From NCBI GenBank assembly GCA_029851945.1, contig JARKUZ010000082.1:1-30864 (forward strand): DNA of 30,864 nucleotides, in the 5' to 3' direction. The position numbers and the translations under genes were made by a program. How positions within the stretch are numbered: position 1 is the stretch's first letter; each line of letters begins with the position of its first letter. This stretch comes from Terrisporobacter sp. GTDB lineage: Bacteria; Bacillota_A; Clostridia; Peptostreptococcales; Peptostreptococcaceae. The notes under the pieces are model-generated. The model saw only the letters and a list, made by a program, of their open reading frames with translations, ran no database searches and was not told the DNA's origin. Below are positions 7,906 through 15,768 of the stretch, one piece after another.

Positions 7906-8790
7906 ATGGATATTCAATTAAGTATACTACAGTTTTTTCAGTCTTTAAGATCTGGCGTATTAGATACTTTATTTTTAATACTTACTATAAGTACAGAAAT
8001 ACCTGTAATAGTTTTATTAACAACGATAATGTATTGGTGTATAAATAAAAAGTATGGTCAAAAAATATTATTTTCATTAGTAGGAAACGTGGCAATAAAT
8101 TCAGGAATAAAAGATGTAATAAAGGCTAAAAGGCCAATAGGAATAGAGGGAATAACTTCTCAAAGAGTATCAACAGCAACAGGCTATTCATTTCCAAGTG
8201 GACATACTCAAACTGCAACTTCATTTTGGACAAGTATAATAATTATATTCAAAAATACATGGATTAGTATAATAGGAGCTATTATAATTTTAGGCGTAGG
8301 CATATCTAGACTATACCTAGGAGTTCATTGGCCTATAGATGTAATATTTGGATGGGGATTTGGGATAATATTTACTGTAATATTTAGTAAATTTTTTGAT
8401 TATGTAGATAATGAAAAAAAATATCTAAGTCTTGTTTTAATGTTAATACCATTTGCATTAGTTGCATTTTTAGTAAATAGTTCGTCTTATATAAAATCAT
8501 TTGGATTATTAACTGGATTTGTATTAGGATATATAGTAGAAGATAGATATATACAGTTTGAAACGATATCAAAAAATAAAAATAAAATAAACTTTAGCAA
8601 CAAAAAAGATAATAAAATAGCTAAAAATATATGTAGATTTTTAATTGGAATAATAACTTTAGGATTGGTTTACATAGGATTAAAATATACTATTCCAAGT
8701 AGCAACTTATTTGATTATATAAGATATACAATAGTAGTATTTTATGGAGTTTGTGGAGTACCATTTCTGTTTAAGATATTTAAGCTATAG
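7906..8790 (+). CDS. PAP2-family membrane phosphatase
   Basis: This is a 294-residue multi-pass membrane protein with the three phosphatidic acid phosphatase type 2 motifs: KDVIKAKRP (69-77), FPSGH (96-100) and SRLYLGVHWPID (134-145). The catalytic His100 and His141 and the supporting Asp145 are present. Family members dephosphorylate lipid phosphates such as undecaprenyl pyrophosphate or phosphatidic acid at the outer face of the membrane. The substrate here is not evident. Further TM segments lie on both sides of the motifs and in the C-terminal third (about 170-290), separated by a Lys/Asn-rich cytoplasmic stretch (about 222-240). The ATG follows AGGAGGGGG. The next gene is 100 bases downstream with no terminator between, so cotranscription is possible. 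Confidence 0.9.
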   Translation: MDIQLSILQFFQSLRSGVLDTLFLILTISTEIPVIVLLTTIMYWCINKKYGQKILFSLVGNVAINSGIKDVIKAKRPIGIEGITSQRVSTATGYSFPSGHTQTATSFWTSIIIIFKNTWISIIGAIIILGVGISRLYLGVHWPIDVIFGWGFGIIFTVIFSKFFDYVDNEKKYLSLVLMLIPFALVAFLVNSSSYIKSFGLLTGFVLGYIVEDRYIQFETISKNKNKINFSNKKDNKIAKNICRFLIGIITLGLVYIGLKYTIPSSNLFDYIRYTIVVFYGVCGVPFLFKIFKL

Positions 8791-8890
8791 TAAGTTTTAT
8801 TATTTATTGAATAAGATTAGTTAAGATGTAAAGTAAGTTAATTAAAGCTATTAAAAAGTTAAACTTACTCAAAATAGAAGAGGTGGAAAT

Positions 8891-10117
8891 TTGAAAAAAG
8901 TAGTAGTAATAGGAGCAGGGGCAGCTGGTATGATGGCAGCGGCAACTGCGGCAGACAGAGGATTAGATGTAACATTAGTAGAAAAAAATCATAGAGTAGG
9001 TAGAAAAATATTAATAACAGGAAAAGGTAGATGTAATATAACTAATAATTGCGATATAGAAGAATTAATAGAAAATGTACCTACAAATGGTAAATTTTTA
9101 TACAGTGCATTTTATACATTTACAAATGAAGATGTTATAAGTATGTTTGAAAATTTAGGTGTAAAAACTAAGACAGAAAGAGGAAATAGAGTATTTCCAG
9201 AAAGTGATAAGGCACATGATATAGCTAATGCACTTCATAAGCAAGTAATAGATAAAAAAGTAAAGTTGTTATTAAATACTAAAGTTGAAGAAATAATAGC
9301 AAAAGATAATAAGATAGAAAAAGTAATATTAGATAACAAAAAAGAAATACTATGCGATGCTGTAATAGTTGCTACAGGAGGAGTTAGTTATCCCTTAACG
9401 GGTTCTACTGGAGATGGATATAAATTTGCTAAAAAACATGGACATACTATAATAGCTCCTAAGCCTTCTTTAATAGGGCTTGAAGTATGTGAAAATTTTG
9501 TAAGTGAATTAGACAAATTGTCTCTCAGAAACATAAAAGTAGAGTTATATAACGGTAAAAATAAAAAAATATATGATGACTTTGGAGAATTAGAATTTAC
9601 AAAGTATGGTATAGATGGGCCGGTTGTAAAATCAGCTAGCTGTATGATGAAAGATTTATCAAAAAATACTTATAAGATAGTTCTAGATTTAAAACCAGCA
9701 CTAGATGAAGAAAAATTAGATAAAAGAATACAAAGAGATTTCCAAAAGTATACTAACAAAGCTTTTAAAAACTCTTTAGATGATTTATTGCCAAAAAAAT
9801 TAATACCAGTAATAATAAAATTAAGTGGTATAGATGAAAATACTGTAGTTCATCAAATATCTAGAGAACAAAGAAAAGCATTAGTACATTTATTAAAAAA
9901 TATTAATTTAACAGTAAAAAGATATAGACCAATAGAAGAAGCTATAATAACTTCAGGTGGAGTTAAAGTTGGGGAGATAAATTCAAGTACAATGGAATCA
10001 AAGCTAATAGATGGATTATTTTTTTCAGGAGAAGTAATTGATGTTGATGCTTATACTGGAGGATTTAATCTTCAAATAGCATTTTCAACAGGCTATTTAG
10101 CAGGATATTATTGTTAG
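8891..10117 (+). CDS. NAD(P)/FAD-dependent oxidoreductase of the HI0933/YhiN/BaiN family
   Basis: This is a 408-residue flavoprotein. The dinucleotide-binding GAGAAG (8-13) is followed by VEKNHRVGRKILITGKGRCN, the family hallmark that binds FAD. The C-terminus carries the conserved FSGEVIDVDAYTGGFNLQIA. The start is TTG (8891) after AGAGGTGG, which fits the expected N-terminus exactly. Most members have no proven reaction. One homologue, BaiN of Clostridium scindens, has been reported to reduce a bile-acid intermediate, but family membership alone does not support a bile-acid role here and no bai genes are nearby. The neighbours are a PAP2 phosphatase upstream and a spore protein downstream. 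Confidence 0.88.
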   Translation: MKKVVVIGAGAAGMMAAATAADRGLDVTLVEKNHRVGRKILITGKGRCNITNNCDIEELIENVPTNGKFLYSAFYTFTNEDVISMFENLGVKTKTERGNRVFPESDKAHDIANALHKQVIDKKVKLLLNTKVEEIIAKDNKIEKVILDNKKEILCDAVIVATGGVSYPLTGSTGDGYKFAKKHGHTIIAPKPSLIGLEVCENFVSELDKLSLRNIKVELYNGKNKKIYDDFGELEFTKYGIDGPVVKSASCMMKDLSKNTYKIVLDLKPALDEEKLDKRIQRDFQKYTNKAFKNSLDDLLPKKLIPVIIKLSGIDENTVVHQISREQRKALVHLLKNINLTVKRYRPIEEAIITSGGVKVGEINSSTMESKLIDGLFFSGEVIDVDAYTGGFNLQIAFSTGYLAGYYC

Positions 10118-10150
10118 CAAAAATTTAGATATTGTTACAGATATTACCTA

Positions 10151-10180
10151 GAATTAAAAAACTATAAATTCATATAATAC
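10151..10180 (+). promoter_or_regulatory. Possible forespore (sigma-G-like) promoter of the SASP gene
   Basis: CATATAATA (10171-10179) resembles the sigma-F/sigma-G -10 consensus CATnnTA. A GAATTA lies upstream (10151-10156), but the spacing of about 15 bases is shorter than the usual 17-18. SASP genes are normally transcribed by forespore RNA polymerase with sigma-G. The match here is partial. Confidence 0.35.
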
Positions 10181-10219
10181 TACCAAGAAACAAAATTAAA
10201 AGAAAGAAGGTAGTCAACA

Positions 10220-10441
10220 ATGTCAAACAACAACAATAACAACAAAACAGTAGTTCCAGGAGCTAAACAAGCATTAAATCAAATGAAATTAGAAATAGCT
10301 AATGAGCTTGGAATGACAAATTATCAACAAATGGACAAAGGAAACCTTACTGCAAGAGAAAATGGTTATGTAGGTGGATACATGACTAAGAAGTTAGTTG
10401 AAATGGCAGAAAAACAAATGTCAGGACAACAACAACAATAA
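10220..10441 (+). CDS. Alpha/beta-type small acid-soluble spore protein (SASP)
   Basis: This is a 73-residue DNA-binding spore protein. It coats the chromosome in the forespore, shifts DNA toward an A-like form and protects it from UV and chemicals. The family signatures are KLEIANELG, containing the GPR protease cleavage site (Glu-Ile-Ala), and the C-terminal LTARENGYVGGYMTKKLVEMAE. Both ends are low-complexity: an Asn run after the start and a Gln run before the stop. The ATG is preceded by AAGAAGGTAG. A strong terminator follows, so it is monocistronic. It is direct evidence that the organism forms endospores. Confidence 0.95.
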   Translation: MSNNNNNNKTVVPGAKQALNQMKLEIANELGMTNYQQMDKGNLTARENGYVGGYMTKKLVEMAEKQMSGQQQQ

Positions 10442-10465
10442 TAATAATATAATAAAATAATATAT

Positions 10466-10500
10466 TAAAGGAGCATCTTTTAGATGCTCCTTTAATTTTT
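10466..10500 (+). terminator. Rho-independent terminator after the SASP gene
   Basis: TAAAGGAGCATC/GATGCTCCTTTA is a 12-bp perfect stem with a 5-base loop, followed by ATTTTT. Confidence 0.9.
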
Positions 10501-10598
10501 AAATAAAATAAAAAATATATAACTTATATTGTATATTGGATAAAAAGTTTTTGAATGGATAAAATAACAACAAATATATTACATAAGGAGAAATATAA

Positions 10599-10769
10599 AT
10601 GTCGACTGTTAATTTTGAAGAAGTAAAAACTAAATTTATAAATGCAGATTTAGATGAAAAAATACGTATTTATACAACAACAGAAGGTCTTACAGTAGAG
10701 CAGTTTAGAGAACTTCTTAGATATTATCCAATACAACATTTATCTAAGCTAGAAAAAGCGTTAGGATAA
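10599..10769 (+). CDS. Small uncharacterised protein, 56 residues
   Basis: The ATG at 10599 has a good ribosome binding site (AAGGAG, about 10585-10590) and opens a 56-codon frame ending at TAA, followed almost at once by a strong terminator. The protein begins MSTVNFEEVKTKF, is soluble and mixed acidic/basic, and has a likely helical C-terminal half (VEQFRELLRYYP, then HLSKLEKALG). I recognise no domain. The ribosome binding site, terminator and normal codon use make it a convincing gene. It sits directly behind a SASP gene with its own upstream region, which contains two GGATAAAA copies (10538 and 10557). A sporulation role is only a guess. Confidence 0.75.
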   Translation: MSTVNFEEVKTKFINADLDEKIRIYTTTEGLTVEQFRELLRYYPIQHLSKLEKALG

Positions 10770-10775
10770 ATAATA

Positions 10776-10811
10776 AAAAGTCTTCACTTAGTATTTAGGT
10801 GAAGACTTTTT
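10776..10811. terminator. Bidirectional terminator between convergent small genes
   Basis: AAAAAGTCTTCACTTA pairs with TAGGTGAAGACTTTTT, with A-rich and T-rich outer ends. It can end the 56-codon gene on the plus strand and the unknown gene on the minus strand. Confidence 0.88.
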
Positions 10812-10853
10812 ATTATTTAAAAAATATCAAAATAATTTATATATGATATTATA

Positions 10854-11330
10854 TTAATTTACTTTCTCTGGTTTATGTACATAATTATAAATTCTTTCAT
10901 CTCCTAAATCTATAATACCAGTGCTTATGAATTTTATTAAATTATCAACATCGCAAGCATTTAGGTATTCTATAGGAATTGACAATGTATATTCACTAGA
11001 ACTTAGTAAATTTTTTAATTTTAGTTTTTGAGAAATACTTGGTTTTTCAGGTATAGATTTATCTTTGCGTTTTTTGCCTTTTGATAAATTAGCATTTTGC
11101 ATACTTATTAATTTATCTATATAATCTATATAAGATAATTTGAAGGTTTCATCTGATAAAAGATTTTCATCTAAAATGTCATTAATAGATTCATTAGATA
11201 GTATATTTTCAGCAAACTTATCAGCTGTAAGTTTACCAGTTATAATACCTTTTTGATACTTTCTGAGGACTTTTTTTGTGTGGCTATAGATTTTACTACG
11301 CGTTTCTAAATCAAGATTAGCCATTTGCAT
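10854..11330 (-). CDS. Uncharacterised protein, 158 residues
   Basis: I do not recognise this protein. It starts at ATG 11330, which has AAAGGAG 8 bases upstream. The longer open frame adds a hydrophobic segment that would have to be read through this ribosome binding site, so I leave that out. The protein begins MQMANLDLETRSKIY, is soluble, and is helical in its first 80 residues. A Lys-rich linker (SKGKKRKDKS, about 87-96) joins this to a C-terminal part of about 60 residues (LSIPIEYLNACD...FISTGIID). It is divergent from the membrane protein/GAF-PP2C unit, and the two share a 143-base upstream region. It might be linked to that signalling unit, but nothing in its sequence shows this. Confidence 0.65.
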   Translation of the reverse strand: MQMANLDLETRSKIYSHTKKVLRKYQKGIITGKLTADKFAENILSNESINDILDENLLSDETFKLSYIDYIDKLISMQNANLSKGKKRKDKSIPEKPSISQKLKLKNLLSSSEYTLSIPIEYLNACDVDNLIKFISTGIIDLGDERIYNYVHKPEKVN

Positions 11331-11473
11331 TAAAACCACTCCTTTTAAAGTGTATATTAGTCTATATATTTTATTATTGACAAGTATAAAAAATATTATA
11401 ATTGTAAAAATTACAAATATATGGATGCAATGCACTTTATATAAAAATAAGTAAATTGATAAGGAGAATTTAT

Positions 11474-11947
11474 ATGATAAATGGAATAATAAAGCTATTT
11501 TACTCTGAAATAGTAAAAACTAAGATGAAATCTATGCCTTCATCAGACTATACTTACAGAGAAGAATGTAGAGAAATAAGAAATATGACGTTAAAGTTAG
11601 ATAGTGTATTTCTAAAGATTATGAAACTATTATTAGCAATAATTATTTTATATATATCTTTTAATATAGAGATGATATTTGGAATTGGAATGTTGTTAGT
11701 AGAATTAACTTATCTAATATACAAGATAAAGTTAGAAGTCCAAGTGAGGGAAAGTATTGAAAATATAAAAAACAATATAGAAATGCCTAAAATACCAACT
11801 ATAAATGAGAGGGGAAAATCAGGGTTAAATGTATTAGTCACTTTGCTCATAATTGGATTATTAACTGGCTTTAATGCAATTATAATAGCAACTTTTATAA
11901 TAGTTTTTATATTTACTATAAATAGCATATATAGTAATATAAAATAG
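11474..11947 (+). CDS. Uncharacterised membrane protein, 157 residues
   Basis: The ATG at 11474 follows AAGGAGAATTTAT. The longer frame from 11456 runs through that ribosome binding site and is rejected. A cytoplasmic-type N-terminal region of about 50 residues (YTYREECREIRNMTLKLD) precedes a two-helix hydrophobic block (about 50-85). A charged linker (about 86-120) then leads to a long C-terminal hydrophobic block, probably one hairpin of two helices (about 118-155). No known domain is visible. It ends 31 bases before the GAF-PP2C gene with no terminator, so it probably forms an operon with it and may be its membrane partner or anchor. Confidence 0.7.
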   Translation: MINGIIKLFYSEIVKTKMKSMPSSDYTYREECREIRNMTLKLDSVFLKIMKLLLAIIILYISFNIEMIFGIGMLLVELTYLIYKIKLEVQVRESIENIKNNIEMPKIPTINERGKSGLNVLVTLLIIGLLTGFNAIIIATFIIVFIFTINSIYSNIK

Positions 11948-11978
11948 ATTATATAAAATTAGGGGGGTGATTACTGAT

Positions 11979-13778
11979 ATGCAAAATTTTAATACTGATA
12001 GCCATAGAATGAAAAACTTAGTAGACATATCAGCTATGGTAACTAGTTCAATAGATTTTTATTCTATAAAAGATAAGATAGTAGAAAAGATGTTAGAAGT
12101 TGTTCATCCAACTAAGGCATGTGTAAACCTATTTCATCAAAATAACTATAAATATGCGTACTTAGTGTGTTCTGAGACTTTAGAGTATATACCACAGATA
12201 TTCCCTATGAATCATGTGCCACAGGTATCCCCTATGAACAATCCTATAGGAGTTAAAATAGATTTTAATGAATATCCTAAATACGTTCACGAGGCTGTAA
12301 AAGAAAAGAAAATAATATATGTTGAGGATGTCTTTGAAGAAGAAAGAGCAAAAGAGGAAAGAGATTTAGCTATAAATGAAGGCTACGTAGGGAGGATAGT
12401 ATTTCCTTTTATAATAAACGACGCAGTAGTTGGATTTATGACTTGCTTCTTAGGTAAAAATGACAATATATGTGAACAAGATATCGACTTTATATCTTCT
12501 GTAGCATCACTACTTAGTTTATCAATAGAAATAACTACCAAAAACAATAATACACAATTTTTAGTACATAAATTAAGAGGTGCTATAAATGCTATAAATG
12601 ATGCAACTAAAAAGCTTTACTCAAGCAATGATATGACTGTATTCTTAGAACAACTAAGTAAACAAGCTTGTAATATGACAAACAGTAAAGAAGCCTTGAT
12701 ATTAGTAGATGATAATGACTATAAAAATAGAGCATTTAACTATTACAACGTTGAAGATAAAAATAAAATAAATTTATATCCAATGTTAGAAAGTATCCAA
12801 GCGAGAAAATCCATTGGAGAATATCACAATAATGTAAATATAAAATTTGAATCAGAAGATACTATAAAAAGCTATATATACTATAAGTTAAGATATAGAA
12901 ATAAAGTTATAGGATGTATAGTATGTGCTAATAGTCAAAACTATACAAGGGATGATTTAAACACATTAAGCATATTAGCAAAGCAAGTATCAGTAGGTAT
13001 GCAACTTTATAAATATAATTTAGAAGAAGTAAAACATAAGGTACTTGATAATGAATTAAATCTTTTAAGCAAACAGCAAAAGTTAATTATGGATGATGCT
13101 AAATTAGAATTAAGTAACAATAAAGAGCTAGATTACTATCATAGACCAGCAAGAGTAGTTGGAGGAGATTTCTACTATGCTATGAAGGTTGATGATAATA
13201 ATACAGTGTTTATAGTAGCTGATGTTATGGGACATGGTATGATTTCAAACTATGTAGTTGCTATGATAAAAGGTGCTTTTAAAGTATTGGCTAACAACTA
13301 TAAAACACCTGGAGAAATACTTACAAAGTTAAATAATATGTTATATGATGAATTTGATAAAATGGATGTATTTACTACATGTTTAGTCGGTGTTATAAAT
13401 TCAAAAGAAAATAAAATAACAATATCCAACGCAGGACATTATAGTCCTATAATAATAAAAAATAATGGAGAAATAGAAGGAAATTTAAACTGTAAAAAAG
13501 GTATACCAATAGGAATAATGGATGAAGCTGAATATGCAAACAACTCTTTTGATATATCAAACTATTCACTATTATGTATGTATACAGATGGAATTTTAGA
13601 AATAAAAAATGAGTCAAAAGAAGAATATGGGGTATCTAGATTAGAGAAATTCCTTCAAGATAATTACCAAATAGGTCATGAAGTTTTACAAGAAAAGTTA
13701 GAAGAAGAGTTAATAGATTTTGCAGGTAAAGATAACTTTGATGATGATATATTAGTAGTTATGTTAAAGGAGAAATAG
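11979..13778 (+). CDS. GAF-domain SpoIIE/RsbU-type PP2C serine phosphatase
   Basis: This is a 599-residue cytoplasmic signalling phosphatase. A first GAF domain spans about 15-185 and a second, less clear GAF-like region spans about 200-345. A short coiled linker (about 345-375) precedes a PPM/SpoIIE catalytic domain (about 380-599). Metal-binding acidic residues are present: D397 in GGDFYY, D415 in ADVMGHG, D537 in YTDG, and D585 with D588-590 in DNFDDD. Such enzymes dephosphorylate anti-anti-sigma (STAS) proteins in partner-switching pathways, and GAF domains usually sense a small ligand or redox state. I start at ATG 11979 because GGGGGG (11962-11967) is the ribosome binding site and covers the alternative GTG. 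No STAS or anti-sigma gene is adjacent. GAF1 carries a 27-bp tandem duplication. Confidence 0.9.
   Translation: MQNFNTDSHRMKNLVDISAMVTSSIDFYSIKDKIVEKMLEVVHPTKACVNLFHQNNYKYAYLVCSETLEYIPQIFPMNHVPQVSPMNNPIGVKIDFNEYPKYVHEAVKEKKIIYVEDVFEEERAKEERDLAINEGYVGRIVFPFIINDAVVGFMTCFLGKNDNICEQDIDFISSVASLLSLSIEITTKNNNTQFLVHKLRGAINAINDATKKLYSSNDMTVFLEQLSKQACNMTNSKEALILVDDNDYKNRAFNYYNVEDKNKINLYPMLESIQARKSIGEYHNNVNIKFESEDTIKSYIYYKLRYRNKVIGCIVCANSQNYTRDDLNTLSILAKQVSVGMQLYKYNLEEVKHKVLDNELNLLSKQQKLIMDDAKLELSNNKELDYYHRPARVVGGDFYYAMKVDDNNTVFIVADVMGHGMISNYVVAMIKGAFKVLANNYKTPGEILTKLNNMLYDEFDKMDVFTTCLVGVINSKENKITISNAGHYSPIIIKNNGEIEGNLNCKKGIPIGIMDEAEYANNSFDISNYSLLCMYTDGILEIKNESKEEYGVSRLEKFLQDNYQIGHEVLQEKLEEELIDFAGKDNFDDDILVVMLKEK
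12192..12245 (+). repeat. 27-bp tandem duplication inside the GAF-PP2C gene
   Basis: Unit 1 (12192-12218) and unit 2 (12219-12245) match at 18 of their first 20 bases and diverge at the ends. They encode PQIFPMNHV followed by PQVSPMNNP, an in-frame nine-residue repeat in the first GAF domain. Confidence 0.75.
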
Positions 13779-13814
13779 TATTTACTATAACTAAAAGATA
13801 AAGGGGGATAATTA

Positions 13815-14408
13815 ATGTTTAAAGAAATATTAATAATAAATGGAAGCCCAAGAAAAAATAAAAATTGTTTTTCTATATCTAAGGAAATAAGCTCTAAACT
13901 AGAAGAAAATAATATAACTTACGAAATATTTAATATATATGATATGAATATTGAGTACTGTACTGCTTGTGGATTTTGCGAAAAAACAGGTTATTGCAAA
14001 TTCAATGATGATATGACTCCTATGTATAAAATGTTTGATAAAGCCAAAGGAGTTATAGTAATAAGTCCTGTACATTTTGATTGCGTATCTGCTAAATTAA
14101 AAACAGTAGTAGATAGAACTCAAGCTATATATGCAAGTAAGTATATTCTTAATAAGCCATCAATAGATAGAGATAAGACTCGTATAGGAATGTATATAGC
14201 TGTTGGAGGTTCAACACCATATAAAACTCAATTTATGGGTGGCCAAATAGTTATGGACTTTTTCTTTAAAAGTGTAAACAATAAATTAAAATATAATATC
14301 TACTTAAATAGTACAGATAAATTAGGGTATAGTGAAAATCAACACTTTAAAAATGAACTAGATAAAGCCGTAAAAAATTATATATGTGATGTAAAGAAGC
14401 TTGATTAA
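13815..14408 (+). CDS. Flavodoxin-like NADPH-dependent FMN reductase / iron-sulfur flavoprotein (Isf-type)
   Basis: This is a 197-residue flavodoxin-fold protein. The FMN phosphate loop is NGSPRKNKN (10-18). Cysteines 49, 52, 55 and 61 form C-x2-C-x2-C-x5-C, matching the compact [4Fe-4S] motif of archaeal/clostridial iron-sulfur flavoproteins (C-x2-C-x2-C-x4-7-C). The ISPVHFDCVSAKLKTVVDR stretch is the family FMN-contact region, and a GG pair follows in FMGGQIV. It is expected to pass electrons between FMN and a 4Fe-4S cluster, possibly in oxidative-stress defence, but the partner is unknown. The ATG follows AAGGGGGATAATT. It lies 36 bases after the GAF-PP2C gene with no terminator between and is followed by a terminator, so it is probably the last gene of that unit. 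Confidence 0.87.
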   Translation: MFKEILIINGSPRKNKNCFSISKEISSKLEENNITYEIFNIYDMNIEYCTACGFCEKTGYCKFNDDMTPMYKMFDKAKGVIVISPVHFDCVSAKLKTVVDRTQAIYASKYILNKPSIDRDKTRIGMYIAVGGSTPYKTQFMGGQIVMDFFFKSVNNKLKYNIYLNSTDKLGYSENQHFKNELDKAVKNYICDVKKLD

Positions 14409-14422
14409 TCAAGCTTCTTTTG
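14394..14422 (+). terminator. Rho-independent terminator after the flavoprotein gene
   Basis: AAAGAAGCTTGA/TCAAGCTTCTTT is a 12-bp perfect stem with a TTAA loop that includes the stop codon. The T tail is short. Confidence 0.82.
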
Positions 14423-14539
14423 ATTGTAGATATATTTAGAAAATCAAATAATAAAAATATAAAATTAGAAATCTAATTGTATATATACCCAAAAAAATTA
14501 GAATAAAACATCATATAAAAAATATTTAAATTAGAGTAT

Positions 14540-14568
14540 TTTACTTAAATAATATTATACAATATATA
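14540..14568 (+). promoter_or_regulatory. Possible promoter of the aroCBA operon
   Basis: TTTACT (14540-14545), a 17-base spacer and TATATA (14563-14568) lie 30 bases before the aroC start. The match is moderate, and in such AT-rich DNA chance matches are common. No T-box or riboswitch is visible in 14423-14598. Confidence 0.35.
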
Positions 14569-14598
14569 TAATAAATGAAGTTTAACAAGGAGAATGAT

Positions 14599-15768
14599 AT
14601 GCTAAGGTATTTAACAAGTGGAGAATCCCATGGACAAAGCTTAATATCTATACTAGATGGGGTACCAGCTAATATAGAACTTGATTTTGAAGAAATAAAC
14701 AAGGAGCTTAAAAAAAGACAAGGTGGCTACGGTCGTGGCGGAAGAATGCAAATAGAAAGAGATAAAATAAATATATTAGGTGGAGTTAGAGGTAAAAAAA
14801 CCCTAGGTGGACCTATATCTATAGAAATAAAAAATAAAGATTATGAAAATTGGACAAAGTACATGAATCCAATGGAGGAAGTGGATTTAGAGACTAGAAA
14901 AGTAAGTAATGTAAGACCAGGACATGCAGACTTGGTAGGTTGTTTAAAATACGACTTTGACGATGCTAGAAATGTACTAGAAAGGTCTAGCGCTAGAGAA
15001 ACTGCAAGTAGAGTAGCAATAGGTGCTATATGCAAACAAATACTTAAAAATTTTAATGTAGAATTTACATCTCATGTAGTAAATATTGGTGGCATAGAAG
15101 ATAAAAATTTATATGAATTTGATTATATAAAGGAAAATGTAGATACTAGTCAAATAAGATGTGTAAATAAAAATCTAGAAGAAAAAATAATAGAAAGAAT
15201 AGATAAAGCAAAACTTGATGGTGATACTTTAGGTGGAGTTGTAGAAATAAGAGTAAAAAATATTATTCCTGGACTAGGTTCATATACTCAATTTGATAAG
15301 AAAATAGATGGACAACTTGCTATGCATTTAATGGCTACTCAAGCTATAAAAGGAATAGAAATAGGAATAGGATTTGATGTTAGTTCTTTAGCAGGTTCTT
15401 GTGTTATGGATGAAATAATCTATGACAAAAATGAAGGCATAAAAAGAGCTACAAATAGATTAGGTGGAATAGAAGGTGGAATGACTACAGGAGAAGAGAT
15501 TATAATAAGATGTGCAATGAAGCCAATACCTACGTTATATAAGCCATTAAATTCTATAAATATAAATACACTAGAAAGCTATAGTGCAAGTATTGAACGT
15601 TCAGATAATTGTGCTGTACCTGCTTGTAGTGTAGTTTGTGAAAATGTAGTAGCTTTTGTTATATGTAATCACTTCCTAGAAAAAATAGGTGGAGATAATT
15701 TATCTGATTTAAAATCAAATTATAATTCATACATAAAAAGGTTGGGTGAAAGAGGATGGAAAAGATAG
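14599..15768 (+). CDS. aroC: Chorismate synthase
   Basis: This enzyme makes chorismate from 5-enolpyruvylshikimate-3-phosphate (EC 4.2.3.5), the last step of the shikimate pathway. It needs reduced FMN. The 389-residue length is normal. The family signatures are GESHG (8-12), GYGRGGRMQIERD, RPGHADLVG, and RSSARETASRVA, the conserved FMN/substrate-binding region. The C-terminal RLGERGW is also typical. I start at ATG 14599, preceded by AAGGAG (14587-14592). The longer frame from 14575 would be read through that site and lacks the expected N-terminus. The 3' end overlaps aroB by 13 bases, which indicates translational coupling in an aroC-aroB-aroA operon. Confidence 0.97.
   Translation: MLRYLTSGESHGQSLISILDGVPANIELDFEEINKELKKRQGGYGRGGRMQIERDKINILGGVRGKKTLGGPISIEIKNKDYENWTKYMNPMEEVDLETRKVSNVRPGHADLVGCLKYDFDDARNVLERSSARETASRVAIGAICKQILKNFNVEFTSHVVNIGGIEDKNLYEFDYIKENVDTSQIRCVNKNLEEKIIERIDKAKLDGDTLGGVVEIRVKNIIPGLGSYTQFDKKIDGQLAMHLMATQAIKGIEIGIGFDVSSLAGSCVMDEIIYDKNEGIKRATNRLGGIEGGMTTGEEIIIRCAMKPIPTLYKPLNSININTLESYSASIERSDNCAVPACSVVCENVVAFVICNHFLEKIGGDNLSDLKSNYNSYIKRLGERGWKR

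Noticed and set aside
8891..10117. Bile-acid dehydroxylation role for the BaiN-like flavoprotein
   Set aside because: The family is widespread in bacteria without bile-acid metabolism and no other bai gene is in the window.
11331..11435. N-terminal hydrophobic extension of the 158-residue protein, suggesting a membrane anchor
   Set aside because: The extension would be translated through the clear AAAGGAG ribosome binding site of the internal ATG at 11330.
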